Part shown: in pieces, positions 42,016 to 51,348 of the stretch
Numbering within the stretch: the stretch's first letter is position 1
How the letters are laid out: every line of letters starts with the position of its first letter
From: an uncultured Lachnospiraceae bacterium
Lineage (GTDB): Bacteria; Bacillota; Clostridia; Lachnospirales; Lachnospiraceae
Reading direction: 5' to 3'
DNA: 64,000 bases
NCBI GenBank assembly: GCA_937920345.1
Contig: CALGVA010000054.1
Coordinates: 1-64,000 of the forward strand
The notes under the pieces: generated by a model
Database searches by the model: none
What the model was told of the DNA's origin: nothing
The model's input: the letters and a program-made list of their open reading frames with translations, nothing else
Translations under genes and position numbers: made by a program

Positions 42016-43083
42016 ATGGGTCATTTGACGATTTATCAGGATAACTATACTGATTCTACGGTTATCTCTAACCGTTTTATTGATGAATATATGAAGGATG
42101 CCAACGATGCACAGCTCAAGATCTATCTGTATCTGATCCGTATGATGAGTGCAAGACGTTCTACCAGTATATCCAATATTGCGGACATGTTTAATTATAC
42201 AGAGAAAGATGTTATGCGTGCCCTGAAATACTGGGAGAAGAGACAGCTTCTGACGCTTGAGTACGACGACAGCAAGACTGTCACCGGCATTCACCTGATG
42301 GACTTCGCACCGCTTGCTGCCGCCCCGGCCATTGCGCCCGTTCCGGCAGTGTCCGTGTCAGCCGCTTCGCCGCTTGCCTCTGTCGTACCGATCTCTTCCA
42401 AACTCAATACGGAAGAGCCTGAGGAAGCTTATGTGAAGCCTGATTATACTTTAGACGAATTGAAAGCATTTAAGTCCGATGAGGCTACCTCAAGACTGCT
42501 CTTTATCACGGAACAGTATTTGAAGAAGACCTTAAGTCCCAATGAAGTGCGCACGATCCTCTTTATCTCGGACAAGCTGGGATTTTCCGAGGATCTGATC
42601 GACTACCTGATTCAGTACTGCGCGGGCCGCGACAAGAAAGATCTGCGGTACATAGAAAAAGTGGCCATCAGCTGGGCGCAGCAGGGCATTACGACCACTA
42701 AGCAGGCGAAACGTCTGGCGGGTAAATACGACAAAATTGTCTACGATATTATGAAGTCACTTGGTAAGAACAGTACACCGACACAGACGGAGGCCGCTTA
42801 CATCACCCGCTGGATCAAGGAATACGGCTTTACGCCCGACGTGATCTATACCGCCTGTGAACGCACCGTGCTCGCCACGGACAAACACCGCCTGGAATAT
42901 GCCGACAGTATCCTGACGAACTGGTATCAGGCCGGCGTACATCATAAAAGCGATATTCAGTCGCTCGATGACCGTTATCGCAAGTCGAAGCCGTCCAGAG
43001 CCGCTTCGAATAACAAGTTTAATCAATTTAAGCAGAACAACTATGATTTCGAAGCTTTAGAGCAGGAATTATTAAGTAATTAA
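42016..43083 (+). CDS. DnaD/DnaB_2-domain replication protein
   Basis: 355 residues. The N-terminal part (residues 1-95) resembles the DnaD winged-helix domain (DAQLKIYLYLIRMMSARRSTSISNIADMFNYTEKDVMRALKYWEKRQLL), then an Ala/Pro-rich linker (about 97-125) and two DnaD/DnaB_2 repeats from about 130 to 315. Such proteins remodel DNA and help load the replicative helicase in Firmicutes. Conventional dnaD and dnaB family members cannot be separated here. GAGGTGGTG precedes ATG 42016. The DnaI/DnaC-like gene follows after a repeat element. Confidence 0.88.
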   Translation: MGHLTIYQDNYTDSTVISNRFIDEYMKDANDAQLKIYLYLIRMMSARRSTSISNIADMFNYTEKDVMRALKYWEKRQLLTLEYDDSKTVTGIHLMDFAPLAAAPAIAPVPAVSVSAASPLASVVPISSKLNTEEPEEAYVKPDYTLDELKAFKSDEATSRLLFITEQYLKKTLSPNEVRTILFISDKLGFSEDLIDYLIQYCAGRDKKDLRYIEKVAISWAQQGITTTKQAKRLAGKYDKIVYDIMKSLGKNSTPTQTEAAYITRWIKEYGFTPDVIYTACERTVLATDKHRLEYADSILTNWYQAGVHHKSDIQSLDDRYRKSKPSRAASNNKFNQFKQNNYDFEALEQELLSN

Positions 43084-43128
43084 AAAATCGGGCTTCGCTC
43101 GATTGCGAGATTTGCTTCGCAAACTCGA
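43083..43128 (+). repeat. Double-hairpin dispersed repeat, copy at 43.1 kb
   Basis: AAAAATCGGGC-TTC-GCTCGATT followed by CGAG-A-TTTGC-TTC-GCAAA-CTCG. The second hairpin is perfect apart from one unpaired A. Same order and spacing as 12752-12708 (minus strand) and 63341-63381 (plus strand). It starts at the last base of the DnaD-domain gene's stop codon and ends 67 bp before the start of the helicase loader gene. Confidence 0.8.
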
Positions 43129-43195
43129 ATATGCAGAAAAATTTCCTAAACAGCATACAATAAAACCGATTCTGTCGGCTAAAAGGAGTACCATA

Positions 43196-44167
43196 GTGTC
43201 ACTGACGAACGCCCAATATGATATGATCCTTCATCAATATGAGATGAAACAGTTAAAAAGCCGCCGCGATACGGAACGCCGGCTGGCGTATGTCTATGAT
43301 CATATTCCCGCCTATCGCGATCTGGAAGATACCGTGGCCAGCGTCTCTGTCTCTCAGGGTAAAAAGCTCCTTGACGGCGACCCGGATGCCATGGAAGACC
43401 TGCGGGATATACTGGCGGAACTGGCGGGACGCAAGGCGCAGCTTCTCGAAGATGCCGGTCTTGCACCTGATTATCTGGAACCCGTCTATGAGTGTCCCGA
43501 CTGCAAAGACACCGGATACACCGGCGGACAGAAATGTCACTGTTTCAGGCAGGCTATGATCACGCTCCTCTATGAGCAGTCCAACATACGCGAGATGCTT
43601 CGCACGGAGAATTTCGATTCTCTTTCCTATGAATATTATGACGGTGAAGACCTGTCCCGTTTTCGAAACGCCGTGAACACCTGCCGTAATTTTGTCAAAA
43701 ATTTCAATTCTGACTACCATAATCTCTTTTTTTATGGTACAGTGGGTACTGGAAAATCATTTCTTTCCGGCTGTGTTGCCAAAGAGCTGATAGAAACCGG
43801 ACATTCCGTGATTTATTTCAGCGCAACCGGCCTGTTTGATTTACTTTCTAAAAATTCCTTTGATTATAAGAATCGGGAAGAGCTTCGTGAAACTTATGCG
43901 GACTTATACCAGTGCGACCTGCTCATCATTGATGATCTGGGCACGGAACTGACCAATCAGTTCGTTACTTCCCAGTTGTTTTCGCTCCTGAATGAGCGGC
44001 ATATGGGTAAAAAGGCGACTGTGATCTCCACCAATCTGTCCCTGGAGGAATTACGGAACAGATATTCTGACCGTATCTTCTCCCGCATAACCAGTCACTA
44101 TGAAATCTGTAAACTGTCCGGCCAGGACATACGCATGTACAAGAAACGATTGATGAACAGAAAGTGA
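43196..44167 (+). CDS. DnaI/DnaC-like helicase loader ATPase
   Basis: 323 residues. Residues about 100-125 hold a zinc-finger-like cysteine set (YECPDCKDTGYTGGQKCHCF). The AAA+ domain has Walker A GTVGTGKSF and Walker B LLIIDDLGTE. These proteins load the replicative helicase onto DNA. A longer frame opens at ATG 43103 inside the repeat, but AAGGAG lies 7 nt before GTG 43196 and the protein from there (MSLTNAQYDMILHQYE) matches the family's start. It follows the DnaD-domain gene, which fits joint action in helicase loading. Confidence 0.9.
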   Translation: MSLTNAQYDMILHQYEMKQLKSRRDTERRLAYVYDHIPAYRDLEDTVASVSVSQGKKLLDGDPDAMEDLRDILAELAGRKAQLLEDAGLAPDYLEPVYECPDCKDTGYTGGQKCHCFRQAMITLLYEQSNIREMLRTENFDSLSYEYYDGEDLSRFRNAVNTCRNFVKNFNSDYHNLFFYGTVGTGKSFLSGCVAKELIETGHSVIYFSATGLFDLLSKNSFDYKNREELRETYADLYQCDLLIIDDLGTELTNQFVTSQLFSLLNERHMGKKATVISTNLSLEELRNRYSDRIFSRITSHYEICKLSGQDIRMYKKRLMNRK

Positions 44168-44177
44168 GGCTTCTTTC

Positions 44178-45365
44178 ATGACCAGACGTGAAGAAAAAAG
44201 AAATCTGGAAACCATTCCTGTAGGCTCCCTGGGGATCATCCCGCTCGAAGGCTGCCGACCCTTAGGTGAAAAAGTAGATTACTATCTCATAAAATGGAGA
44301 GCCGAACGCGAGAGCGAGCATAAAGATTCCCTTGCATTCTCCGGTTACCAGAGAGATACTTATATTCTGCAGGCCGATGTGCCCAGATTCGGTTCCGGCG
44401 AGGCCAAAGGTGTCATCAAGCAGTCCGTGCGCGGTTCAGACCTGTATCTTCTTGTCGATGTTGCAAATTACAGCCTGACCTATTCTCTCTGCGGTCATGA
44501 AAACCATATGTCGCCTGACGACCATTATCAGGATTTAAAACGTATTATTGCTGCCGTAGGCGGTAAGGCAAGGCGGATCACCGTGATTATGCCCTTCCTC
44601 TACGAGAGCAGACAGCATAAAAGAACCGCTAGGGAATCTCTTGACTGTGCGCTCGCATTGCAGGAGATGGTAAATATGGGCGTTGATAACATCATCACCT
44701 TCGATGCCCACGATCCCCGTGTGCAGAACGCGATTCCACTGCATGGTTTTGAGACGGTACAGCCGGCTTACCAGTTTGTCAAAGGTCTGCTGACCCATGT
44801 GAAAGACTTAACAATTGACAGCGATCACATGATGGTGATCAGCCCCGATGAGGGCGGTATGAGCAGAGCCATCTATATCGCCAACGTACTCGGTCTGGAT
44901 ATGGGTATGTTCTACAAGCGGAGAGACTACACCCAGATCGTAAACGGCAGAAATCCCATTGTCGCACATGAGTTCCTGGGTTCCAGCGTAGAAGGCAAGG
45001 ATATGATCATCATCGACGACATGATCTCCTCCGGTGAAAGTGTACTGGAAGTTGCATCCGCCCTGAAAGAGCGCAAGGCGAACAGAATCTTCGTCTTCTC
45101 CACCTTCGGACTCTTTACAGCCGGACTGGACCGGTTCGACGCGGCATATGCCGACGGTACGATTTTCCGTGTGCTGACTACCAATCTGATCTATCAGACA
45201 CCGGAACTGCTCAGCCGTGAGTGGTATATCGACTGCGATATGAGTAAATATATCGCCTATATCATCGATACGTTGAATCATGATACTTCCATCAGCGATC
45301 TGCTGAATCCTGTGGAACGTATTCAGTCGATTGTTGTAAGATATAATGCGGGAGAACTGGAATAA
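44178..45365 (+). CDS. prs: Ribose-phosphate pyrophosphokinase, long form
   Basis: 395 residues, about 80 more than E. coli Prs and typical for Lachnospiraceae-type enzymes. It makes PRPP from ribose-5-phosphate and ATP for nucleotide, histidine and tryptophan synthesis. The active-site FYKRRDYTQ segment and the PRPP-binding MIIIDDMISSGES are present, and the early RGSDLYLLVD and FDAHDPRVQN match the family. Translation starts 10 bp after the helicase loader stop. A very strong terminator follows. Confidence 0.93.
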   Translation: MTRREEKRNLETIPVGSLGIIPLEGCRPLGEKVDYYLIKWRAERESEHKDSLAFSGYQRDTYILQADVPRFGSGEAKGVIKQSVRGSDLYLLVDVANYSLTYSLCGHENHMSPDDHYQDLKRIIAAVGGKARRITVIMPFLYESRQHKRTARESLDCALALQEMVNMGVDNIITFDAHDPRVQNAIPLHGFETVQPAYQFVKGLLTHVKDLTIDSDHMMVISPDEGGMSRAIYIANVLGLDMGMFYKRRDYTQIVNGRNPIVAHEFLGSSVEGKDMIIIDDMISSGESVLEVASALKERKANRIFVFSTFGLFTAGLDRFDAAYADGTIFRVLTTNLIYQTPELLSREWYIDCDMSKYIAYIIDTLNHDTSISDLLNPVERIQSIVVRYNAGELE

Positions 45366-45409
45366 CCCCGCCCATATATGTTAAATCTTTTAAGCGCTTT
45401 GCATCCTAA

Positions 45410-45437
45410 AAAAGGTATCCCCGCGGGGATACCTTTT
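45410..45437 (+). terminator. Intrinsic terminator of prs
   Basis: AAAAGGTATCCCC (45410-45422) and GGGGATACCTTTT (45425-45437) form a perfect 13-bp stem on a 2-nt loop, 45 nt after the prs stop. The symmetry makes it usable from both strands, and the convergent large surface-protein gene ends at 45503. Confidence 0.92.
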
Positions 45438-45502
45438 CTATGCTATGGGAAATTTCCATGTGTGTTTCGAGTCCGTCTGCCTGATGGTTCCCGGGCTGTG
45501 GA

Positions 45503-48500
45503 TTACCCCCACTTATTGTTCCTTTCTGTTACGCCGCTTACGCTGCCGCCAAATCCCGACCACTTGACAGGCGCTTTATCTCCGACGCAGTTTTCAATGG
45601 TGACATTCTTTATATGGCCATTCAACTGTCCGAGGATCTGGATGGTTCCGCCGGCGTTTCCTTTAAAACTGCAATTGGATATTGTTACATTCTGGCAAGT
45701 TTGGCCGCTGTTTGGCTCAATGTCAATGCCGTATTGCGGCGCTGTCCCATTGGCGTTATTGAACTGGCAGTTCTGAACCTTCACATTCGATACGTCTGTA
45801 ATAGACAGATTGCTTCGCCTGTTATGATGCAGGTTACAGTTTGCGATAGTAACGCCGTTACTGTTTTTACCACTGCTAATGCGGCCAAGATAGATACCGT
45901 CGCCCCAGCATTTGGAAACTTCCACATCACGAATATGAACATTTGTACAGCCGACGATTTCGATGCCATGCCCCGCCTCGCCGCCGCTGCCTTTGTGCGC
46001 ATCGCGTTCACCGATCAGCTTTCCGCCGGAAATGTATACATCTTTACGGTCGGAAGCATAAATAATACGATAAATCCCACTGTTTGTACCAATCGCATAG
46101 AGTTTGGCATCAGGCGACATGATCAACGACTGACCATCTCTCAGCATGATACCCGCCGTGAAACCGGGGTTTGCGGCAGCATCAATATGATACTCGCCCG
46201 CCGGGATATAGAGATAATCATAGTTGTCCTGATGTTGATATCTTACTTCATCTTCCCATCTTTGTAACAAATCATTGATTGCCTTCGTATCATCCTTACA
46301 TCCCTCCGCCTGATGGTACGTAAGTACCCGGGGATCATTCGCTGTATCGATCTCGCCGCCTGCAACGACAACATAACACTGCTGGACATATCGTCCATTG
46401 CCCATAGAGACTTCGATGGTGGCAGGTCCGATCTTTTTCATGGTGATCTTGCCTGTTTCGTCTACAGATGCTATGTTCGGTTTGCTGCTTGTAAAAACAA
46501 TGCCTTCCATGTCCATCGGATGCTCCGGGTCTTCATATCCGACAAAAGTTAACTGATATGTATCTCCGACAGTTCCTTCTATCGTTTTGCCTTTCTGTGT
46601 AAGGGTCGGCAGTGTGATCGTAACATTACACTGTGCCCTCTTATTACCGTCCTGCGCGATAGCTGTGACGGTTACGGTTCCTTGTTTCTTTGCATTGATC
46701 ACAACGCGGACAGTCTCTGCCTGCGTGGTATTGTTCTCCTCAGAGCCGGAGTCCTCCCAAACATCCACGGTTGCAATATCGCTGTTTGAAGTAGTCCAGA
46801 TTATCGTTGGGTTTGTTATCATTTGTGTCGGGTCTTTAGGCGTAAGCGTAGCGGTAATCATTCTGCTTTCCGGTTTCGTATCCAGAAGCGAAAACAACAA
46901 CTTATTTTTGTCCAATGTAATCTTGTCTACGCTGTTCTTTCGATACGCTTTCTTCTGGATCTTAAAGGAACAGATTATTGTACCGCCATAATCCCCCCGG
47001 CCACGCAGGGTTACCTTTGCATTCCCCGCCTTAATATTATTCTTGTATCCGACAATTTCATAGCAGGATGTCTGATCCGGCAGTTCTATTTTATTGTTCT
47101 TATCCGCCTTATTTGCATAAATATGGATATCCGCCGGCTTTAATGTGACTTCTTTTCCGGTATATTCCTGCGGGTCGATGACAATCTGCAATTTACTGAT
47201 GTTCTTTCCGCTGTCAAAAATCCGGTAAGTGCCGCTGATCTCACCCTGATAGCTTCCGCATCCCGTCACTTTCACGGTAACGGTTGTGCCTATCGAGGGA
47301 ACACTGTTTTCATTGCCATCATAACCTTCATAATGATAGCTGAGCGTTTTCTCGTAATCCGTTCCGGCCGTCAGTTTTTTCCCATTTACGTCTGTAATCG
47401 TGACGGCGGACTTCCATGCATTTTTCTTGTCGCTATGAGGCTTATCAGCAACAGTGAGAACAGCGTTGGCAATATTCGCGCGCGTCACCGTAAGGGAGAT
47501 TGATTCCTTATATCCTTTATAATTACCGACACCGGTAATCTCTAAGGTCATTTCGCCGGTTTCCGCATCCTTTGGTATTTTGTTATTTTTATAGGTTACC
47601 TTATAATCGGTCTTGATTTTGAGGATATTCTGATCCTGATCCCGCAGGATAAATTCCGGTATGGCGCCGTTCTTTTGATAGGAGACGGTAAGCCTTCCGT
47701 TCCCGTCTTTAGCCACATTTTTCCAATAATAGGAAAAATGGCTTTTTTCAGTATTTGCCGTAATCTGATAAGTCTTTTTGATCGAACCTTTGTATCTGCC
47801 TTTTCCGGTAAAGGTAACGGTCACTTTTCCGACTTTTTGGGCATTGCTGTATTTCATAGTATAATCGGTATCTTCAACCAGCGTATCGGTTTTTCCGGTC
47901 TCATCTGTATAGGTCAATAATGTCTTGTTTTCCTGAAACATGCCGCCCTTTTCGGTTAGGACTTTTTGGGAGAAAGGGATGGATGTCTGCCAGTTTGCCT
48001 CAATGAATGCCGCGTTGTTGATGGCGCGGTCGGCCTCCAGCTTCAGATTGATCTGCTTAGATCCGTGATACCCCTGATCTTCTCCGGCTTCGGTAGGATA
48101 AACGTTGATATAGGCGCCCTGCAGTCCGTTCGTGTTGAAGACGTCATAGTCATACAGGGATGGATCAAGCTCCGTGCTGCCGATTTTCAGCTTTGTAATC
48201 ATTACGTCAGTCTTCGTCAGCGGCACCCCGTGATAAGCATATTTTTTTGCATTTAACGTAACAGAGGCCGTGTTGAAATTCTGTTTCTTATTAAGGACAA
48301 CGAGCCGCATGGGAAGAGAACCGGTGAAATTGCCTTTGCCGGTTACGGTATAAGAGTATTGTCGTCCTAATTCATAGCTGTCTCCTTTTTTATAATCTGA
48401 CGGCAATTGGCCATAATCACAGATAAAGTCCTTATTAACAGCCAGTTTTTTCCGGTTATATGTTAAAACAGGTGCCGGAATATTCAGATTTTTGGCATAA

Positions 48501-50254
48501 TTTACCACCTGCTCATAGCCCGGCGAACCGGCCAACACAGAATTTACATTGGCGGGATTGGGATCGATCTTACTGATGTCTTTCGGCAGGATCGTAAAAT
48601 ACAGGGTAACGCTGCCGCTGTACTGACCCTTCATATTAATGGTCACGCTGGGCGCTTTCGCCGTATTCCAGGCGGCGGCATTTACATTGTCTTTATAGGT
48701 CAGCGTATAGTCCGTCTTTTCTTTTAACAGAGTTTCCTTATGGTAAACGCGAAAATCCTGCGTGATCTTCTGTCCTGTATAGACGAGGGCATCGCTTTCC
48801 TGCAGAAAGCCGTCTACCCAGAAATCACCGGAAAGATCATACACTTCATCGTCGTCTTTGGGGACGACCGTAATATGGACGGAAGCTTTCTGATCGCCGC
48901 ATGTTGCCGTGATGGTTGCCGTTCCCTCTTTTAGCGCAGTAATTTCCACGGTTTTGCCGCTGACTGCCGGCGTCGGTTCCGATATCCCGTCGTTTTCCTG
49001 CGCTAATTCTGTTCCCGGTACAGCTGCCATGGCGATCGTGTCATCGCTGCTGCTCCAGACGACAGGCATCGTAATATCCTTCGGTTCCAATGCTGCAGTG
49101 ACTATAAATTTAGCGTCTGGCGCGGGGGCGGGGTGCAGCGTTACGCTTTCCGCATCCAAGGTCAAGACACCGACACTTTCCTTAATCGGCGACGTTTCTT
49201 CGGCGTCGGCAAAGGGCGCGGCTGATGAATCCGCTGCCTGATTGGTTACAGAGTTTTCGGAGACGGAATCCGCAGGCGTCTGCTGCAGATCATCTTCTTC
49301 TGTAACCGGCTCCTGTGCTGCGGTTTCTTCCGGAATCTGATTCATATCTTCCTCAGGCGCTGTTTGATCCGTTGTTTCCGCATCCGCACCGTCTACGGTA
49401 TTATCCGAGACGCTCATCTGATCCGGCACATCATTTTCCGAGATGGTATCTGTCACGGTTTCCTGCGGCTGCTCTGTTTCTGACGCATCCGCATTCGCTC
49501 CGTCCGGCGCTTCGTCAGTCGTATTTGGGACGATCAAAGGGATTGTGGCCGCGGCATAAAAGGTTTCGTCCTTTCTGCTTCCGGCTGCCGGATAATATGC
49601 CGCCCGGATATAATAGTCATAAGCTTCAGGCGTGTTTGCCGTTTCATCGCCTGCGTTGTCAGCGGCCACGAACGCGGCTTCCCTGGCAGTAAGCGCCATC
49701 ATCTGATCATATTCGCTCTCTGTGTCAGGAATTTCTTCCATGGTAAAATAAGGCGCGGCGGTCACTGTTTCAAAACCGTTCCAGTCATCCGGCGCGTCAA
49801 GAAGGTTTGCGCTTCCGGGGGACAGTCCCTTTTCTCCGCGGAGAATGCTCCATTCCAGAGTTCCGGTTTTTGCTGTGTCAGGGACTTCGTCTATCGCATA
49901 ATTGGTAAACAGAATCAGGGTTTTGTCTGTTTCAAAAGAAAGGGGACGGTCATAAAGAAACGTGCCGTCTGCGACGGGAAGCTCTGCGCCGCCAGGAATT
50001 TGACCGATATGTAAGGCGGGCAGATCCGTGTCCGTATCGCCTGGTTCTGCAGTATCTACCGTGTCCGGCAGGGCTGCCGTTTCCTCCACGGCAGGATCTG
50101 TGCCTGGCGTCTCATTGGGAAGCATATTGTTTTCCGAAATGGAATCTTCCACGGTAATGGCGCTTTCCGCAGCCGCTGCCATCATACCGCCGCAGTCGCC
50201 AAATGCCAATGCCATGGCAAGTATCGATGCCAGCCATCTTTTTTTGCTTCTCAT
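45503..50254 (-). CDS. 1583-residue secreted protein with Ig-like modules and a C-terminal beta-helix
   Basis: A signal peptide (MRSKKRWLASILAMALAFGD...) is followed by an acidic, Thr/Pro-rich stretch (about 45-370) with recurrent SEN motifs (SISENN, TISENDV, SVSENSV). Then come Big_2-like domains near 365-465 and 1130-1300 (WSSSDDTIAMA; WTTSNSDIATVDV; FTSSKPNIASVDE), and between them about six modules ending in a GxGxYxG turn (GKGNFTGS, GKGRYKGS, GVGNYKGY, GCGSYQGE, GRGDYGGT). The last ~270 residues are a right-handed parallel beta-helix of the pectate-lyase-3/NosD type (DDTKAINDLLQ; GIEIVGCTNVHIRDVEVSKCWGDGIYLG). No LPxTG or SLH anchor is seen. It is probably a polysaccharide-binding or -cleaving exoprotein. 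GGAGG precedes ATG 50254. Confidence 0.82.
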   Translation of the reverse strand: MRSKKRWLASILAMALAFGDCGGMMAAAAESAITVEDSISENNMLPNETPGTDPAVEETAALPDTVDTAEPGDTDTDLPALHIGQIPGGAELPVADGTFLYDRPLSFETDKTLILFTNYAIDEVPDTAKTGTLEWSILRGEKGLSPGSANLLDAPDDWNGFETVTAAPYFTMEEIPDTESEYDQMMALTAREAAFVAADNAGDETANTPEAYDYYIRAAYYPAAGSRKDETFYAAATIPLIVPNTTDEAPDGANADASETEQPQETVTDTISENDVPDQMSVSDNTVDGADAETTDQTAPEEDMNQIPEETAAQEPVTEEDDLQQTPADSVSENSVTNQAADSSAAPFADAEETSPIKESVGVLTLDAESVTLHPAPAPDAKFIVTAALEPKDITMPVVWSSSDDTIAMAAVPGTELAQENDGISEPTPAVSGKTVEITALKEGTATITATCGDQKASVHITVVPKDDDEVYDLSGDFWVDGFLQESDALVYTGQKITQDFRVYHKETLLKEKTDYTLTYKDNVNAAAWNTAKAPSVTINMKGQYSGSVTLYFTILPKDISKIDPNPANVNSVLAGSPGYEQVVNYAKNLNIPAPVLTYNRKKLAVNKDFICDYGQLPSDYKKGDSYELGRQYSYTVTGKGNFTGSLPMRLVVLNKKQNFNTASVTLNAKKYAYHGVPLTKTDVMITKLKIGSTELDPSLYDYDVFNTNGLQGAYINVYPTEAGEDQGYHGSKQINLKLEADRAINNAAFIEANWQTSIPFSQKVLTEKGGMFQENKTLLTYTDETGKTDTLVEDTDYTMKYSNAQKVGKVTVTFTGKGRYKGSIKKTYQITANTEKSHFSYYWKNVAKDGNGRLTVSYQKNGAIPEFILRDQDQNILKIKTDYKVTYKNNKIPKDAETGEMTLEITGVGNYKGYKESISLTVTRANIANAVLTVADKPHSDKKNAWKSAVTITDVNGKKLTAGTDYEKTLSYHYEGYDGNENSVPSIGTTVTVKVTGCGSYQGEISGTYRIFDSGKNISKLQIVIDPQEYTGKEVTLKPADIHIYANKADKNNKIELPDQTSCYEIVGYKNNIKAGNAKVTLRGRGDYGGTIICSFKIQKKAYRKNSVDKITLDKNKLLFSLLDTKPESRMITATLTPKDPTQMITNPTIIWTTSNSDIATVDVWEDSGSEENNTTQAETVRVVINAKKQGTVTVTAIAQDGNKRAQCNVTITLPTLTQKGKTIEGTVGDTYQLTFVGYEDPEHPMDMEGIVFTSSKPNIASVDETGKITMKKIGPATIEVSMGNGRYVQQCYVVVAGGEIDTANDPRVLTYHQAEGCKDDTKAINDLLQRWEDEVRYQHQDNYDYLYIPAGEYHIDAAANPGFTAGIMLRDGQSLIMSPDAKLYAIGTNSGIYRIIYASDRKDVYISGGKLIGERDAHKGSGGEAGHGIEIVGCTNVHIRDVEVSKCWGDGIYLGRISSGKNSNGVTIANCNLHHNRRSNLSITDVSNVKVQNCQFNNANGTAPQYGIDIEPNSGQTCQNVTISNCSFKGNAGGTIQILGQLNGHIKNVTIENCVGDKAPVKWSGFGGSVSGVTERNNKWG

Positions 50255-50412
50255 AATTCTGATTCCTCCTTATGTATTCCTGCCTCTTATGAAATCTGCT
50301 GCAGGATGATCTGACAAAATTTCTTTTTATAAAATATCCGAAAACAGCACAGATTATTATAGCACAAAAGAGCGAAAAATAGAATGGGATTTCTTTCTTG
50401 AACAGTAATTCA

Positions 50413-50554
50413 GGTAACAGTTCAGACTTGCACTATTCCGCGAGTAAAATCGCTCTGTATGCGATTTTATGAGTTGTGAAAGCGCCAAAATGCGACTTTG
50501 GCGCATTTTGTGTGCATCAGGAGTGACAGTGAAGCCGAAGGCTGAACTGTTACT
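50413..50554 (-). mobile_element. Miniature inverted-repeat element (MITE-like), copy B
   Basis: 142 bp. Read on the minus strand it starts AGTAACAGTTCAG and ends CTGAACTGTTACC, a 13-bp terminal inverted repeat with one mismatch. It is flanked by AATTCA at 50407-50412 and 50555-50560, a direct repeat that is a target-site duplication (7 bp if one T is counted). About 90% identical to copy A at 6789-6928 in the opposite orientation. Stems inside include GCGCCAAA/TTTGGCGC and AAAATCGC/GCGATTTT. It accounts for a third of the gene-free stretch 50255-50688. Confidence 0.85.
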
Positions 50555-50641
50555 AATTCAACTTGCTTTTCCGATCATGCCATGTTATACTTGGAAACGT
50601 TGGAATCCCCGCAAACGCGGAAAGATACGACAAATATACAC

Positions 50642-50684
50642 GGTGAGTTCGAGACCTTCCTCACCTAAAACAAAACTAAAGGAG
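50642..50684 (+). ncRNA. Probable preQ1-I riboswitch
   Basis: Stem GGTGAG (50642-50647) / CTCACC (50660-50665) with the loop TTCGAGACCTTC, then the A-rich tail TAAAACAAAACTAA (50666-50679) running into the ribosome-binding site AAAGGAG (50678-50684). That small stem plus A-rich tail overlapping the Shine-Dalgarno is the layout of class I preQ1 riboswitches, which fold into an H-type pseudoknot and hide the site when ligand binds. The queuosine-type transporter just downstream supports the call. The loop does not match the most common consensus exactly. Confidence 0.65.
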
Positions 50685-50688
50685 ACAA

Positions 50689-51249
50689 ATGCATATGAAA
50701 AAACAAACTTACAGCGAGGCCGTTCCCGCAAGAACTGCCCCGTCCACGTCACTGACCACTCTGGTTCAGGCGGCCATGATAGCCGCCATCTACGTTGTGC
50801 TGACTTTTATCGCCAATGCTTTCGGACTTGCCAATTATGCCGTGCAGGTTCGTTTTTCCGAGGCACTCACGATTCTGCCTTTTTTCACACCCGCCGCGAT
50901 ACCCGGCCTGTTTATCGGCTGCCTGCTTTCCAATATCCTGACAGGATGTGCGCTGCCCGACATTATTTTCGGCAGCATGGCGACCCTCATCGGTGCGCTC
51001 GGCACTTACGCGCTGCGCAGATGGAAATGGTGCGCGCCGGTCTGTCCGATCGCCGCCAATACGATCATCGTGCCGCTCGTGCTGATTTATGGCTACGGTC
51101 TGATGATCGAAGGATTATCCGTGCTGCAGTGTTTCGGCTACTACTGCCTTACAGTGGGCGCCGGGGAAATTATTTCATGCGGCGTACTGGGCATGATTCT
51201 CCTGTTTGCCCTGCAGAAATATCAGCATATTCTGTTTAAACAGAATTAG
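50689..51249 (+). CDS. queT: QueT-family queuosine precursor transporter
   Basis: 186 residues with about five hydrophobic segments. The conserved ANYAVQVRFSEALTILPFFTPAAIPGLFIGCLLSN region matches QueT, the substrate-binding S component of an ECF-type transporter for queuosine precursors. It would work with a shared energising module encoded elsewhere. ATG 50689 and a second ATG at 50695 are both possible; the Shine-Dalgarno is buried in the predicted riboswitch tail. No tgt or queG gene is in the window. Confidence 0.85.
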   Translation: MHMKKQTYSEAVPARTAPSTSLTTLVQAAMIAAIYVVLTFIANAFGLANYAVQVRFSEALTILPFFTPAAIPGLFIGCLLSNILTGCALPDIIFGSMATLIGALGTYALRRWKWCAPVCPIAANTIIVPLVLIYGYGLMIEGLSVLQCFGYYCLTVGAGEIISCGVLGMILLFALQKYQHILFKQN

Positions 51250-51304
51250 ACATACAATACAGCTGCCGGTTATTCTATCCATAAGGTCTACGGCACTATA
51301 TAAT

Positions 51305-51343
51305 AATCCCCGCTTACCGGACAGATTCCGGTAGGCGGGGATT
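51305..51343. terminator. Bidirectional terminator between queT and the XRE gene
   Basis: AATCCCCGCTTACCGG (51305-51320) pairs with CCGGTAGGCGGGGATT (51328-51343) around ACAGATT, one G-U pair in the stem, then TTCTTCTT on the plus strand. The minus strand gives an AAT-start mirror, so it can serve both convergent genes. Confidence 0.85.
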
Positions 51344-51348
51344 TCTTC

